In this document: piece by piece, positions 35,543 through 45,020 of the stretch
Position numbering within the stretch: position 1 is the stretch's first letter
Layout: each line of letters opens with the position of its first letter
Assembly (NCBI GenBank): GCA_024277955.1
Contig: JAJRUE010000054.1
Location: forward strand, 1 to 47,101
DNA: 47,101 nt
Direction of reading: 5' to 3'
DNA from: Alphaproteobacteria bacterium
Lineage (GTDB): Bacteria > Pseudomonadota > Alphaproteobacteria > Rhodobacterales > Rhodobacteraceae
Position numbers and translations under genes: made by a program
The notes under the pieces: model-generated
Databases searched by the model: none
What the model was told of the DNA's origin: nothing
What the model saw: the letters and a program-made list of their open reading frames with translations, nothing else

Positions 35543-37014
35543 GCGCCTATCAAGACCTGATCGCCTACCAGCGCGAAACCGAAGCCCTGGCCCAGGTCGC
35601 GGGCCGGCTGGGCTGGGACCAGGAAACCGTGATGCCCCGTGGCGCCGCGCCGCAGCGGGCCGAAGAAATGGGCGCGATCGAAGCGGTGCTGCACGCGCGC
35701 CGCACCGACGCGCGCATCGGCGACTGGCTGGCGGCGGTGGACGAGGCGGCGCTGGACGACGCGGGGCGCGCCAATCTGCGGCTGATCCGCCGCTCTTACG
35801 AGCGCAACGTCAAGGTGCCCGCCGATCTGGCGAGCGAGATCGCGCGGGTCACCAGCCGGGCCCAGGGCATCTGGGCGGTGGCGCGCGAAGACGAAGATTT
35901 CGCCGCCTTCGCCCCGACGCTGGAAAAGGTGGTATCCCTGCGCCGGCAAGAGGCGCAGGCGCTGGCGGCGGGGGGCGATCTCTATGATGCGCTGCTGGAC
36001 GACTACGAACCCGGCGCGACGGGGGCCGCACTGGAAGCGATGTTCGCCGCCCTGCGCCCGCGCCTGGTGGAACTGCGCGCGGGCGTGCTGGCCGCCGAAG
36101 CGCCGCCGCCGCTGGACCACGGCTTTGACGAGGCGGGGCAACTGGCGCTGTCGCGCGAACTGGCGGCGGTGTTCGGCTATGACTTTGACCACGGGCGGAT
36201 CGACAAGGCGGTGCATCCGTTTTCCTCGGGCTCGGGGCTGGACGTGCGCATCACCACCCGCACCAGCGCGCGCGACCCGTTCAACTGTTTCTATTCCACC
36301 ATCCACGAGGTCGGGCACGCGACCTATGAACAGGGGGTGGACCGCCACCATCTGCTGACCCCGGTGGGCGGCGGCGTGTCGATGGGCGTGCACGAAAGCC
36401 AGAGCCGGATCTACGAAAACCAGCTTGGCCGCTCGCGCGCCTTTACCGGCTTTCTCTACCGGCGGATGCGCGATGTTTTCGGCGATTTCGGGGTGGCGAC
36501 GGAAGAGGATTTCTACAAGCTCGTGAACCGGGTGCAGCCGGGCTACATCCGCACAGAAGCCGACGAGGTGCACTACAACCTGCACATCCTGATGCGTTTC
36601 GACCTGGAACGCGCGGTGATCTCGGGCGATCTGAAGGTTGCCGACCTGCCGGCGGCCTGGAACGAACGCTTTGAGGCCGATTTCGGCGTGGCGGTGGACA
36701 AGCCCTCGAACGGGGTGCTGCAGGATGTGCACTGGTCGGTGGGGCTGTTCGGCTACTTTCCGACCTACACGCTGGGCAACGTCTATGCCGGCTGCCTGCA
36801 CCGGGCGCTGCGCGCGGCGGTGCCGGACCTGGACGACCAGCTGGCGCGCGGCGACGCCACGGCCGCGACCGGCTGGCTACGCGAGAACCTGCAGCGCTAC
36901 GGCGGGCTGCGAGAGCCGCGCGCGACGGTGGAAAAGGCCTGTGGCTTTGCCGCCTCGGAAGCGCCGCTGCTGGAATATCTGGAAGAAAAATTCGCCGCGC
37001 TCTACGCGGTATGA
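35539..37014 (+). CDS. Carboxypeptidase M32 (thermostable carboxypeptidase 1 family)
   Basis: LGWDQETVMPRGAAPQRAEEMGAIEAVLHARRTD...HPFSSGSGLDVRITTR...STIHEVGHATYEQGVD (HExxH-like)...VHESQSRIYENQLGRS. Confidence 0.94.
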   Translation: MSAYQDLIAYQRETEALAQVAGRLGWDQETVMPRGAAPQRAEEMGAIEAVLHARRTDARIGDWLAAVDEAALDDAGRANLRLIRRSYERNVKVPADLASEIARVTSRAQGIWAVAREDEDFAAFAPTLEKVVSLRRQEAQALAAGGDLYDALLDDYEPGATGAALEAMFAALRPRLVELRAGVLAAEAPPPLDHGFDEAGQLALSRELAAVFGYDFDHGRIDKAVHPFSSGSGLDVRITTRTSARDPFNCFYSTIHEVGHATYEQGVDRHHLLTPVGGGVSMGVHESQSRIYENQLGRSRAFTGFLYRRMRDVFGDFGVATEEDFYKLVNRVQPGYIRTEADEVHYNLHILMRFDLERAVISGDLKVADLPAAWNERFEADFGVAVDKPSNGVLQDVHWSVGLFGYFPTYTLGNVYAGCLHRALRAAVPDLDDQLARGDATAATGWLRENLQRYGGLREPRATVEKACGFAASEAPLLEYLEEKFAALYAV

Positions 37015-37804
37015 GCGCGCCCGCCGGCGAGGCGCCGCGCGGCGATGCGCTGGCGGTCTGGATGCTGGCGGTGGGGCCGACGCTGGCGCTGCTGGTGTCG
37101 GCTGGCGCGGGGCGGTGCTGGTTTTTGTCGCGAATCAGATCGGGATATCGACGCCGCTGAACCTCATCGCCGGGCGGCGGCTGCGGCGCGGCGCGCGCGC
37201 CGGGGGCGACACCGGATCGGCCGACAAGGGCAAACTGCGCCTTGCGCTGCGTCATTCGGCGTTCTGGATGCTCGCCGCCGTGTTCGGCCTGTCGACGATG
37301 GTGCACACCATGCTGGTGACCTACTTCATCCCGATTTTCACCGGGCTTGGCATGGTCAAGGCCGACGCGGTTGCAGCCGCCAGCATGGTCGGGCCGTTCC
37401 AGGTTCTGGGCCGTATCGTGCTGATGGTGCAGGGCGTGCGCATCGGCGCGCGCGGGGCGACCCGCGCGGCGCTGGCGGGGCTGGTGCTGGCCTGCGCGAT
37501 TTTGCTGGGGGCGGGCCTCGAACCGCGGCTGGTTTTCCTGTTCGCGGCGATCCAGGGCGCTTCGGTCGGCATGCTCAGCATCCTGCGCCCGGTGCTGATC
37601 GCCGAGACGCTGGGCCGCGCGGGGTTCGGGGCGATCTCGGGCACCATCGCCGCGGTGCCGCTGGTCGCCAGCGCGCTGGCCCCGGTGGTCGGGGCGCTGG
37701 TGCTGACCGCCCTTGGCGTCGGCGGGTTCGTGGCGGTGACACTGACGCTTGCGCTGGTGACCCTGGGTCTGGCGGCGGCGCTGCGCCGGCCCGGTCCCGG
37801 CTGA
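37011..37804 (+). pseudogene. MFS transporter remnant (N-terminal half deleted, frame disrupted)
   Basis: ATG at 37011 gives MSAPAGEAPRGDALAVWMLAVGPTLALLVSAGAGRCWFLSRIRSGYRRR*; MFS C-half (WRGAVLVFVANQIGISTPLNLI...MLAAVFGLSTMVHTMLVTYFIPIFTGLGM...) continues in another frame. Confidence 0.72.
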
Positions 37805-37829
37805 GGCAACCGGGGAACAAACCCGGCCT

Positions 37830-38264
37830 TCAGCCCGGCTGCACCGGCCATTTCGCGTTCAGGTCGGCCAGCCCGCGCGCGATCAGCTCGCCCAGCACCT
37901 CAAGATCGATGTCGTCGAGCTTGTTCACATACCAGCAGCTTTTCCCGCGCTTGTGCTTGCCCAGCCGGGTAGCGATGTCGCTGTAGGGCGCATAGCCCGG
38001 CATGATGTAGATCGAGTGGCGCGCCTTGGCCGGGCGAAAGCCGGTGGCCAGCGTGTCGCCTTCGCGGCCGCTTTCGTAGGTATAGTGATATTGCCCGTAG
38101 CCGATCATCGACCCGGCCCAGAGCCGCGGCTGAAAGCCGGTCGTCTTGCGAAACAGCGCGTCCAGCGCTTCGGCTTCGCGGCGGCGGCGCGCGGGCAGGG
38201 CGGCGATGAAGGCTTCGACCTCGGTGATGCCGCCCTCGGGGAGGGTCTTGTTGGCCCGGCTCAT
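37830..38264 (-). CDS. DUF1801 domain-containing protein
   Basis: VEAFIAALPARRRREAEALDALFRKTTGFQPRLWAGSMIGYGQYHYTYESGREGDTLATGFRPAKARHSIYIMPGY. Confidence 0.85.
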   Translation of the reverse strand: MSRANKTLPEGGITEVEAFIAALPARRRREAEALDALFRKTTGFQPRLWAGSMIGYGQYHYTYESGREGDTLATGFRPAKARHSIYIMPGYAPYSDIATRLGKHKRGKSCWYVNKLDDIDLEVLGELIARGLADLNAKWPVQPG

Positions 38265-39046
38265 TGGCTCCACGCGGGGGGGCGTTTTTCCAGGAACGCG
38301 GCGATGCCTTCTTCGGTGTCGCGGTCCAGCATGTTTTCCACCATCGCCTCGCCGGCAAAGGCATAGGCCTGTTCGGTGGTCATCTCGAGCTGATCATAGA
38401 ACGCCCGCTTGCCGATGCGCACCGCCGAGCCAAGCTTGCCGGCGACGGTTTCGGCCAGCGCGCGGGTTTCTTCGGCCAGTGTCTCGGGCGGGGCCAGGCG
38501 GTTGATCAGCCCGAGTTCGCGGGCGCGCCCGGCCTCGATGAAAGCCCCGGTGGTGAGCATCTCGAAGGCCTGCTTGCGCGCGATGTTGCGGCTGAGCGCC
38601 ACCATCGGGGTGGAACAGAACAGGCCGATATTCACCCCGTTCACCCCAAAGCGCGTGCCCTCGGCCGCCACCGCCATGTCGCAGCTGGCCACCAGCTGGC
38701 AGCCGGCGGCGGTGGCGATGCCGTGCACCTGCGCGATCACCGGCTGCGGCAGGCGCGGGATCGCCAGCATCACCTCCGAGCAGCGCCGGAACAGGTCGGC
38801 GAAATAGGCGGCCCCGCCATCCTCGGCCTGCCGCCCGCGGGTCATTTCCTTGAGGTCGTGGCCGGCGCAAAACGCCTTGCCCTCGCCCGACAGGATCACC
38901 ACCCGCACCGAGCGGTCGTCGGCGAGGCGCGCGAATTCCTGTTTCAGCGCCGCCAGCATCGCATCCGACAGCGCGTTCAGATTGGCGGGAGAATTCATCG
39001 TCAGATGGGCGATGCCATCCTTGTCGTCACGTCGTAGCAAAGTCAT
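38261..39046 (-). CDS. Enoyl-CoA hydratase/isomerase family protein
   Basis: GIAHLTMNSPANLNALSDAMLAALKQEFARLADDRSVRVVILSGEGKAFCAGHDLKEM...VIAQVHGIATAAGCQLVASCDMAVAAEGTRFGVNGVNIGLF. Confidence 0.93.
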   Translation of the reverse strand: MTLLRRDDKDGIAHLTMNSPANLNALSDAMLAALKQEFARLADDRSVRVVILSGEGKAFCAGHDLKEMTRGRQAEDGGAAYFADLFRRCSEVMLAIPRLPQPVIAQVHGIATAAGCQLVASCDMAVAAEGTRFGVNGVNIGLFCSTPMVALSRNIARKQAFEMLTTGAFIEAGRARELGLINRLAPPETLAEETRALAETVAGKLGSAVRIGKRAFYDQLEMTTEQAYAFAGEAMVENMLDRDTEEGIAAFLEKRPPAWSQ

Positions 39047-39116
39047 CTTGCGTCCTCTGGTCTGTCGGGCCAAGTCTAGGGCAGTGCCGCCACCGGGGAA
39101 AGAGCAGGGGGAAGAG

Positions 39117-39539
39117 ATGGAACTGAAAATGTCCCGCGACGAGCTGGACGCGTTCATGCACCGGGCGTTCCCGCAGGCGGCCCACGACTATTGCATCGAC
39201 CGGGTGGACGCGGGCGAACTGACGGCGCGCCTGAAGGTGGACGACCGTCACCTGCGCCCCGGCGACACGGTGTCGGGCCCGGCGATGTTCGCGCTGGCGG
39301 ATGTGTCGGTCTATCTGGCGATCCTGGCGGTGATCGGCCCCGAGGCGCTGGCCGTCACCACCAACTGTTCCATCGACTTCATACGCAAGCCCGCCGCCGG
39401 GGTGGACCTGATCGCCGAGGCCAAGCTGCTCAAGCTGGGGCGCGCCCTGGCGGTGGGCGATGTGCTGATCCGCTCGCAGGGGCGCAGCGAACCGGTGGCG
39501 CGCGCGACGCTGACTTATTCGATCCCGCCAAAGCGTTAG
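39117..39539 (+). CDS. PaaI family (hotdog-fold) thioesterase
   Basis: LRPGDTVSGPAMFALADVSVYLAILAVIGPEALAVTTNCSIDFIRKPAAGVDLIAEAKLLKLGRALAVGDVLI. Confidence 0.9.
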   Translation: MELKMSRDELDAFMHRAFPQAAHDYCIDRVDAGELTARLKVDDRHLRPGDTVSGPAMFALADVSVYLAILAVIGPEALAVTTNCSIDFIRKPAAGVDLIAEAKLLKLGRALAVGDVLIRSQGRSEPVARATLTYSIPPKR

Positions 39540-39850
39540 CGGAATGGTCCTTGTGAACAAGATCACGTGATCCTTCAGCCAGAATCGCTACTTGCATTGA
39601 CTGGGTGTTTTCCGGCGCGCTGATGGCCGTTTCGGTCTTGAAGAGTTGCGCCGCGATCTTGGGGACGACCGGGGTTGGTATCCGGTCGGAATTCACAGTC
39701 GCCAGCTTTCCAGGGCAGCCGATGACGCGGCGAATGCGGCTTTCCGCCCGGTGGCTGGCGGAGTCGTGAAAAACGAGCCCTTGAGTGGGGTAAAATAATA
39801 CCGTAATTGCAACCCATTGAAAACACGCCAGTTATTTGTTGCTATCGCTC

Positions 39851-39878
39851 TTGACCCGCTGCGCGATTGCTTTAGAAC
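39851..39878 (+). promoter_or_regulatory. Candidate sigma70-type promoter for rplM-rpsI
   Basis: TTGACC (39851-39856), 16-bp spacer, TAGAAC (39873-39878), 33 bp before ATG. Confidence 0.45.
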
Positions 39879-39911
39879 ACCCCAATCCAATCCCACTATC
39901 AGGGTAGCAAC

Positions 39912-40379
39912 ATGAAAACCTTTTCTGCAACTCCGGCAGATATCGACAAGAAGTGGATCCTGATCGACGCCGAGGGCGTTGTTCTGGGCCGTCTTGCCTC
40001 GATCATCGCCATGCGTCTGCGTGGCAAGCATAAACCGACCTTCACCCCGTCGATGGACATGGGTGACAATGTCATCGTGATCAATGCCGACAAGGTGCAG
40101 CTGACCGGCAACAAGCGCGCCGACAAGGTGCACTACTGGCACACCGGCTATCCCGGCGGCATCAAGAGCCGCACCGCCGGCCAGATCCTCGAGGGCGACC
40201 ACCCCGAGCGCGTCGTCATCAAGGCGGTGCAGCGCATGCTGCCCGGCGGCAAGCTGAGCCGCAAGCAGATGACCAACCTGCGCGTCTATGCCGGCGCCGA
40301 GCACCCGCACGCGGCGCAAAACCCGGAAGTGCTGGACGTGAAAGCCATGAACCCGAAAAACACGAGGGTTGCCAAATGA
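39912..40379 (+). CDS. rplM: 50S ribosomal protein L13
   Basis: [68 protein letters not shown]. Confidence 0.98.
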   Translation: MKTFSATPADIDKKWILIDAEGVVLGRLASIIAMRLRGKHKPTFTPSMDMGDNVIVINADKVQLTGNKRADKVHYWHTGYPGGIKSRTAGQILEGDHPERVVIKAVQRMLPGGKLSRKQMTNLRVYAGAEHPHAAQNPEVLDVKAMNPKNTRVAK

Positions 40380-40867
40380 CCGATGAAATCAAGACCCTCG
40401 AAGAGCTGAACACCGTCGCCGAAGGCACTCCGGCCCCCGAAGCCGAACCCGCCGTCACCCGCGAGCCGGTTCGCGACGAGCTGGGCCGCGCCTATGCCAC
40501 CGGCAAGCGCAAGGACGCGGTTGCGCGCGTCTGGATCAAGCCGGGCTCCGGCAAGGTCACCGTGAACGGGCGCGAAATGAACACCTATTTCGCCCGTCCG
40601 GTGCTGCAGATGATCCTGCGCCAGCCCTTTACCGTGGCCGGCGTCGCCGACCAGTTCGACGTGGTCGCCACCGTCAAGGGCGGCGGGCTGTCGGGCCAGG
40701 CCGGTGCGGTCAAGCACGGCATCTCGAAAGCGCTGCAGCTCTATGATCCGAGCCTGCGCGCGCCGCTCAAGGCGGCGGGTTTCCTGACCCGCGACAGCCG
40801 CGTGGTGGAACGCAAGAAATACGGCAAGCGCAAGGCGCGCCGGAGCTTCCAGTTCTCCAAGCGCTGA
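40376..40867 (+). CDS. rpsI: 30S ribosomal protein S9
   Basis: [46 protein letters not shown]...[36 protein letters not shown]. Confidence 0.98.
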   Translation: MTDEIKTLEELNTVAEGTPAPEAEPAVTREPVRDELGRAYATGKRKDAVARVWIKPGSGKVTVNGREMNTYFARPVLQMILRQPFTVAGVADQFDVVATVKGGGLSGQAGAVKHGISKALQLYDPSLRAPLKAAGFLTRDSRVVERKKYGKRKARRSFQFSKR

Positions 40868-40922
40868 TCCGGTCACGGATCGATCTGCCGGGGCCTGTCC
40901 CCGGCCACCGCCACAAGAACAG

Positions 40923-40954
40923 GGCGCCGCGACCTCCGCGGCGCCTTTCTTTTT
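40923..40954 (+). terminator. Intrinsic terminator downstream of rpsI
   Basis: GGCGCCGCG-acctc-CGCGGCGCC-TTTCTTTTT. Confidence 0.88.
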
Positions 40955-41156
40955 GCCGCCCCTCCAAATCCGCGCCACCCGGCCGCGCCACGCCGCATAT
41001 GGCAACAATCCTGAGGGCGCCACAGGCATTGTTTCCATAACCCGGAACAAGGGCCGAATTGTCCCCGAGATTTTCTCATTCTGCCGCGACCCCGGCCCAA
41101 ATTTGGCCCAATTCACACCTAGTTAATGGGCGTTAACCACTTAGCCGGGACCGTGA

Positions 41157-42248
41157 ATGTCTGCTGCCGCCGAACATCCCCTGGAAGAACCGCTGGACGA
41201 CGCCCGCCGCCGGGTCCGCCCGCAGGCCGGCCCGGCCGGGCAGGCGCGTGATCCCTTCACCGGTTATTTCGTGTCGGTCGCGATCGCGCTTTTGATCAGC
41301 GGCTGGCTGGGCGGGCTCATGCGCGACCAGCTGTCGGCGCTTCTGGCCAGCCCGATGGCCCCGGCCTGGCGGGTCAATTTCGGCGCCGGCATTTTCCTCG
41401 GAATTTCCTTTGCCAACCCGGTCGGCGTCGCTGCGGTCGGGCTTTCGGCGCGCCGCGCGGCGCTGCGCTTCTCGATCGGTTTCGTGGTCGGGCTGCTGAC
41501 CCAGGTCGCGCTGTTCACCCCGATCGCCGGGGCCCAGATGTCGACCTACCTGTTCCTGCTGCTGGCGGCGATGGTGGTGCCGCTGGTGGTGACCACCGAC
41601 TGGGTGCGCCGCCACATGGCGCGCCGCGGGGCCGAACCGGGCAAGGCTGCGCGCAATTGGGTGTCGCGCCTGCTGGGGCTGCCGGACCAGGTGCTGTTCA
41701 TCGTGCTGATGGGCCTGTCCTTTGCGGCCTTCATGGGGCTGGCGCAGGGGCTGGCGCAGGTGTCGCTTGGGCTTGGAGCGATCCTGGTGGCGGTCAGCGC
41801 CACGGTCGCCGCCACCGGAACCGGCCAGCCGGATCGCCGCCCGGTGATGGCGCAGGAACTGCAGGTCTGGTTCGAGCTGGACGCCCAGGACGATCCCGAG
41901 CCCCAGCCGGTGCCGCTGGGCGAACGGGCGCGCGACTTCGCCGCCCGGCTGCTGCCCGGCGCGGTGCTGTTTGGCGGCGTGGTGCGCCTGTCGGTCGAAG
42001 CGCTCCGGCTGGCCTATCCGGCGCTTGCCTCGGAACTGGCGGTGCAGGCCTCGCCGGTCAAGGCGGCGGCGGTGATCGGCGCCAGCGGCCTGGGTTTCGT
42101 GTTTTTCGGGATGCTGGCGGCGCTGGGGTTTGCGCTGATGATCCTGCGTCTTCTGGCGCGGTATTGCCGCTGGTCACCGGCGCGGCTGCACGAGGCCAAC
42201 CAGGCGCTGGTGCGGCTGATGTATCTGCGCCCGATGAACCGCGGCTGA
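41157..42248 (+). CDS. Uncharacterised multi-pass membrane protein (363 aa)
   Basis: Long ORF with several hydrophobic segments (FVSVAIALLISGWLGGLM; FLLLAAMVVPLVV; VLFIVLMGLSFAAFMGLA; GFVFFGMLAALGFALMIL); family not recognised. Confidence 0.75.
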   Translation: MSAAAEHPLEEPLDDARRRVRPQAGPAGQARDPFTGYFVSVAIALLISGWLGGLMRDQLSALLASPMAPAWRVNFGAGIFLGISFANPVGVAAVGLSARRAALRFSIGFVVGLLTQVALFTPIAGAQMSTYLFLLLAAMVVPLVVTTDWVRRHMARRGAEPGKAARNWVSRLLGLPDQVLFIVLMGLSFAAFMGLAQGLAQVSLGLGAILVAVSATVAATGTGQPDRRPVMAQELQVWFELDAQDDPEPQPVPLGERARDFAARLLPGAVLFGGVVRLSVEALRLAYPALASELAVQASPVKAAAVIGASGLGFVFFGMLAALGFALMILRLLARYCRWSPARLHEANQALVRLMYLRPMNRG

Positions 42249-42257
42249 GACCGCGCC

Positions 42258-42299
42258 GCCGGGCCGCAAGGCCCGGCAAATGATTTTCAAAATCATTTG
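42258..42299. terminator. Paired hairpins between convergent genes
   Basis: GCCGGGCC-GCAA-GGCCCGGC (42258-42277) then CAAATGATTTT-C-AAAATCATTTG (42277-42299). Confidence 0.75.
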
Positions 42300-42910
42300 T
42301 CCGGCGGCACCAGCCCCAATCCGCGCAGATAGATGCCGATACCGGTTTCCAGCAGGTCTTCGGGCGGAAACGGCGATTTGGTGCCGGGGGAGGCGCGCGC
42401 GAACAGCTCGACCACCCCGTGACACATCGCCCAGATATGGGCCGAAACCATCTGCGCGGGGGGGCGTTTTTCCGGCGCGATATGCTTGGACAGATCGACC
42501 GAGGCGCGTTCCAGCACCCCCAGCGCCCGGGTCGCCACCAGCGCCAGTTCCGGCTTTGCGTTGATCGAAATGCCGCTTTCGAACATCGCCACATAATGCC
42601 CCGGATACTTGCGCGCAAAGGCCAGATAGGCGCGGCCCGTGGCCTCGAACGACGCCAACGCCGAGGGCTGGCCCTTGGCAAAGGCGTATTCCATCAGGTC
42701 GGCGAAGATCTCGTAGCCCTGCAGCGCCGCTTCGCTGATCAGGTCTTCGCGGCCCTGGAAATGCCGGTAGACCGCCGCCGGGGTGACGCCCGCGGCCTTG
42801 GCGGCCTCGGACAGGGTAAAGCCTGTGGGGCCCTTGGTCTCGATCAGCTCGAGCGCCGCATCCACCAGCGCCTGGCGCAGGTTGCCGTGATGATAGCCGC
42901 GCTTAGCCAT
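42293..42910 (-). CDS. TetR/AcrR family transcriptional regulator
   Basis: [69 protein letters not shown]. Confidence 0.94.
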   Translation of the reverse strand: MAKRGYHHGNLRQALVDAALELIETKGPTGFTLSEAAKAAGVTPAAVYRHFQGREDLISEAALQGYEIFADLMEYAFAKGQPSALASFEATGRAYLAFARKYPGHYVAMFESGISINAKPELALVATRALGVLERASVDLSKHIAPEKRPPAQMVSAHIWAMCHGVVELFARASPGTKSPFPPEDLLETGIGIYLRGLGLVPPDK

Positions 42911-43844
42911 TCCACAGATCCGGTCCGGCGCAGATGCTGGCGTCCGGCGGCGCGGCGGCATTGCCGTTCTTGCCGGCGTAGTTGATCCCGTGCAGCACCG
43001 TCTGGATGGCGGCGATCCGGGCGCGATACTTGTCGTCGGCGCGCACCACCCACCAGGGCGCATGCGGGCTGTGGCTGCGCGCGAAGGTTTCGCGGATCGC
43101 CTGGGTGTAGGCATCCCATTTTTTCAGCCCCTCGACATCGATCCAGCTGAGCTTCCACTGTTTCAGCGGGTCGCGTTCGCGGGCCAGGAACCGGCGCAGC
43201 TGTTCGGCCCGGCCGACGTTCAGCCAGATCTTCACAAAGTGAAAGCCCTCGTCGATCAGCATTTTCTCGAAGGCCGGCAACTGGTCGAAAAACCGGGCAC
43301 GCTGGTCGTCGGTGCAAAATCCGAAGACCTTTTCCACCACGCCGCGATTGTACCACGACCGGTCGAACAGCACGATTTCGCCCGCCGTGGGCAGATGGTC
43401 GATGTAGCGCTGGAAATACCACTGCCCCTGTTCGCGTTCGCTGGGTTTCGAGAGCGCCACCACGCGGGCCACCCGCGGGTTCAGGTTTTCGCGAAACCGC
43501 TTGATGGTGCCGCCCTTGCCGGCGGCGTCGCGCCCCTCGAAGACCACCACCACCCGCTTGCCGGTCGCCTTCACATCCGCCTGCAGGCGCACAAGTTCGC
43601 GCTGCAGCGCGGCCATGGTCGTCTCGTAGGCCGATTTGGACATGCGTTTCGCATAAGCGTAGTCGGGCGACAGGATGTCCTTCTTGCCGGCCCCGGCAAT
43701 CGCGGCGCGGATCTCTTCCGGTGCCTGGTCGCGGTAGAATGCGCTGATCGCGCCGTCAAAGGGCAGGGGCTGCGGTTCCGGTTGCGGTTCGGTCTGCGGT
43801 TCTGTCTGCGGCGCGGGTTGCGGCTCGGTCGTGGGCGGGGTCAT
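42903..43844 (-). CDS. ppk2: Polyphosphate kinase 2
   Basis: [81 protein letters not shown]. Confidence 0.94.
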   Translation of the reverse strand: MTPPTTEPQPAPQTEPQTEPQPEPQPLPFDGAISAFYRDQAPEEIRAAIAGAGKKDILSPDYAYAKRMSKSAYETTMAALQRELVRLQADVKATGKRVVVVFEGRDAAGKGGTIKRFRENLNPRVARVVALSKPSEREQGQWYFQRYIDHLPTAGEIVLFDRSWYNRGVVEKVFGFCTDDQRARFFDQLPAFEKMLIDEGFHFVKIWLNVGRAEQLRRFLARERDPLKQWKLSWIDVEGLKKWDAYTQAIRETFARSHSPHAPWWVVRADDKYRARIAAIQTVLHGINYAGKNGNAAAPPDASICAGPDLWNG

Positions 43845-44001
43845 GGGGGCTCCTTCGACAAGTCCCTGTTCAGTATGGCGATTTTGCCGATGCGCGCAAT
43901 CGGGCAGCTTGCCCCGGCGCGGCGCGCGCGATCCGGGCGGGATCACGGCCCGATCAGCGGGGCCGTCAGCAGGGTCGCCCACGGTGGCGCTGCCGGCAAG
44001 G

Positions 44002-44928
44002 TCAGCCGGGCGTTTCCCCGATCCGGCTGCGCTCGAACGGGGTGGTCTGGTAGATCTCGTTGATCCAGTTGCCATAAAGCAGATGCGCATGGCTGCGCCA
44101 GCGGTTCAGAGGCGGCTTCGACGGGTCGTCATCGGGGTAGTAGTTGCGCGGCACGTTGATGGCGTTGCCGGCGGCGACGTCGCGGTCGTATTCCTCTTTC
44201 AGCGTGTGGTTGTCGTATTCGAAATGGTTGAAGATATAGAGCGACCGATGCGCCGGATCTTCGACCAGACAGGGGCCGACCTCGTCCGAGCCCAGAAGCG
44301 TCTGCAGCCCCGGCGCGGCGTCGATCTCGTCCTGGCGCATTTCGGTCCAGCGGCTGACGGGAATCACGAAGTCGTCGGAAAAGCCCCGCAGGAACGGCGA
44401 GCTGGGCGCAAGGTTGTCGTGCCGGAAACAGCCAAAGGCCTTGTGGTCCAGCATGTGCTTGTCGATGCCGTGGAAGTGGTTGATCATCGCCATGCCGCCC
44501 CAGCACACGCCAAAGGTGGAATGCACGTTGGTCTGGGTCCAGTCCATCACCTCGCGCAGCTCGTCCCAATAGGTGACCTCTTCGAAGGGCAGGTGTTCGA
44601 TCGGCGCGCCGGTGATGATCAGCCCGTCGAATTTCTCCTGCTTGACCGCCTGGAAGGGGCGGTAGAATTCGGCCATGTGTTCGGCGGCGGTGTTCCTGGT
44701 CTTGTGTTCGCTCATCCGGATCAGGTGCAGGTTGATCTGCAGCGGGGTCGCGCCGATCAGCCGGGCAAACTGGTTTTCGGTCTGGATCTTTTTCGGCATC
44801 AGGTTCAGCAGCCCGATATGCAGCGGGCGGATGTCCTGACGCGCGGCCTGGGCCTCGGACATCACCATCACGCCTTCGCTTTTCAGCACGTCGAAGGCGG
44901 GCAGATCCTTGGGAAGGGTGATGGGCAT
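44002..44928 (-). CDS. metA: Homoserine O-acyltransferase (MetA family)
   Basis: [71 protein letters not shown]...[19 protein letters not shown]...[14 protein letters not shown]. Confidence 0.96.
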   Translation of the reverse strand: MPITLPKDLPAFDVLKSEGVMVMSEAQAARQDIRPLHIGLLNLMPKKIQTENQFARLIGATPLQINLHLIRMSEHKTRNTAAEHMAEFYRPFQAVKQEKFDGLIITGAPIEHLPFEEVTYWDELREVMDWTQTNVHSTFGVCWGGMAMINHFHGIDKHMLDHKAFGCFRHDNLAPSSPFLRGFSDDFVIPVSRWTEMRQDEIDAAPGLQTLLGSDEVGPCLVEDPAHRSLYIFNHFEYDNHTLKEEYDRDVAAGNAINVPRNYYPDDDPSKPPLNRWRSHAHLLYGNWINEIYQTTPFERSRIGETPG

Positions 44929-45020
44929 GATGAACTCTTGGGCTGTGGCTGTTGTTGCGGCTGTGGCGGGCTGTGGCAGGGCTGTGTGAGGTTCGCAGAT
45001 AGGCGCGGATCAGGCGGTTC

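Noticed and set aside
43770-43835. Repetitive PPK2 N-terminus as a functional repeat or CRISPR-like array
   Set aside because: Irregular Thr-Glu-Pro-Gln low-complexity coding sequence; no spacer structure.
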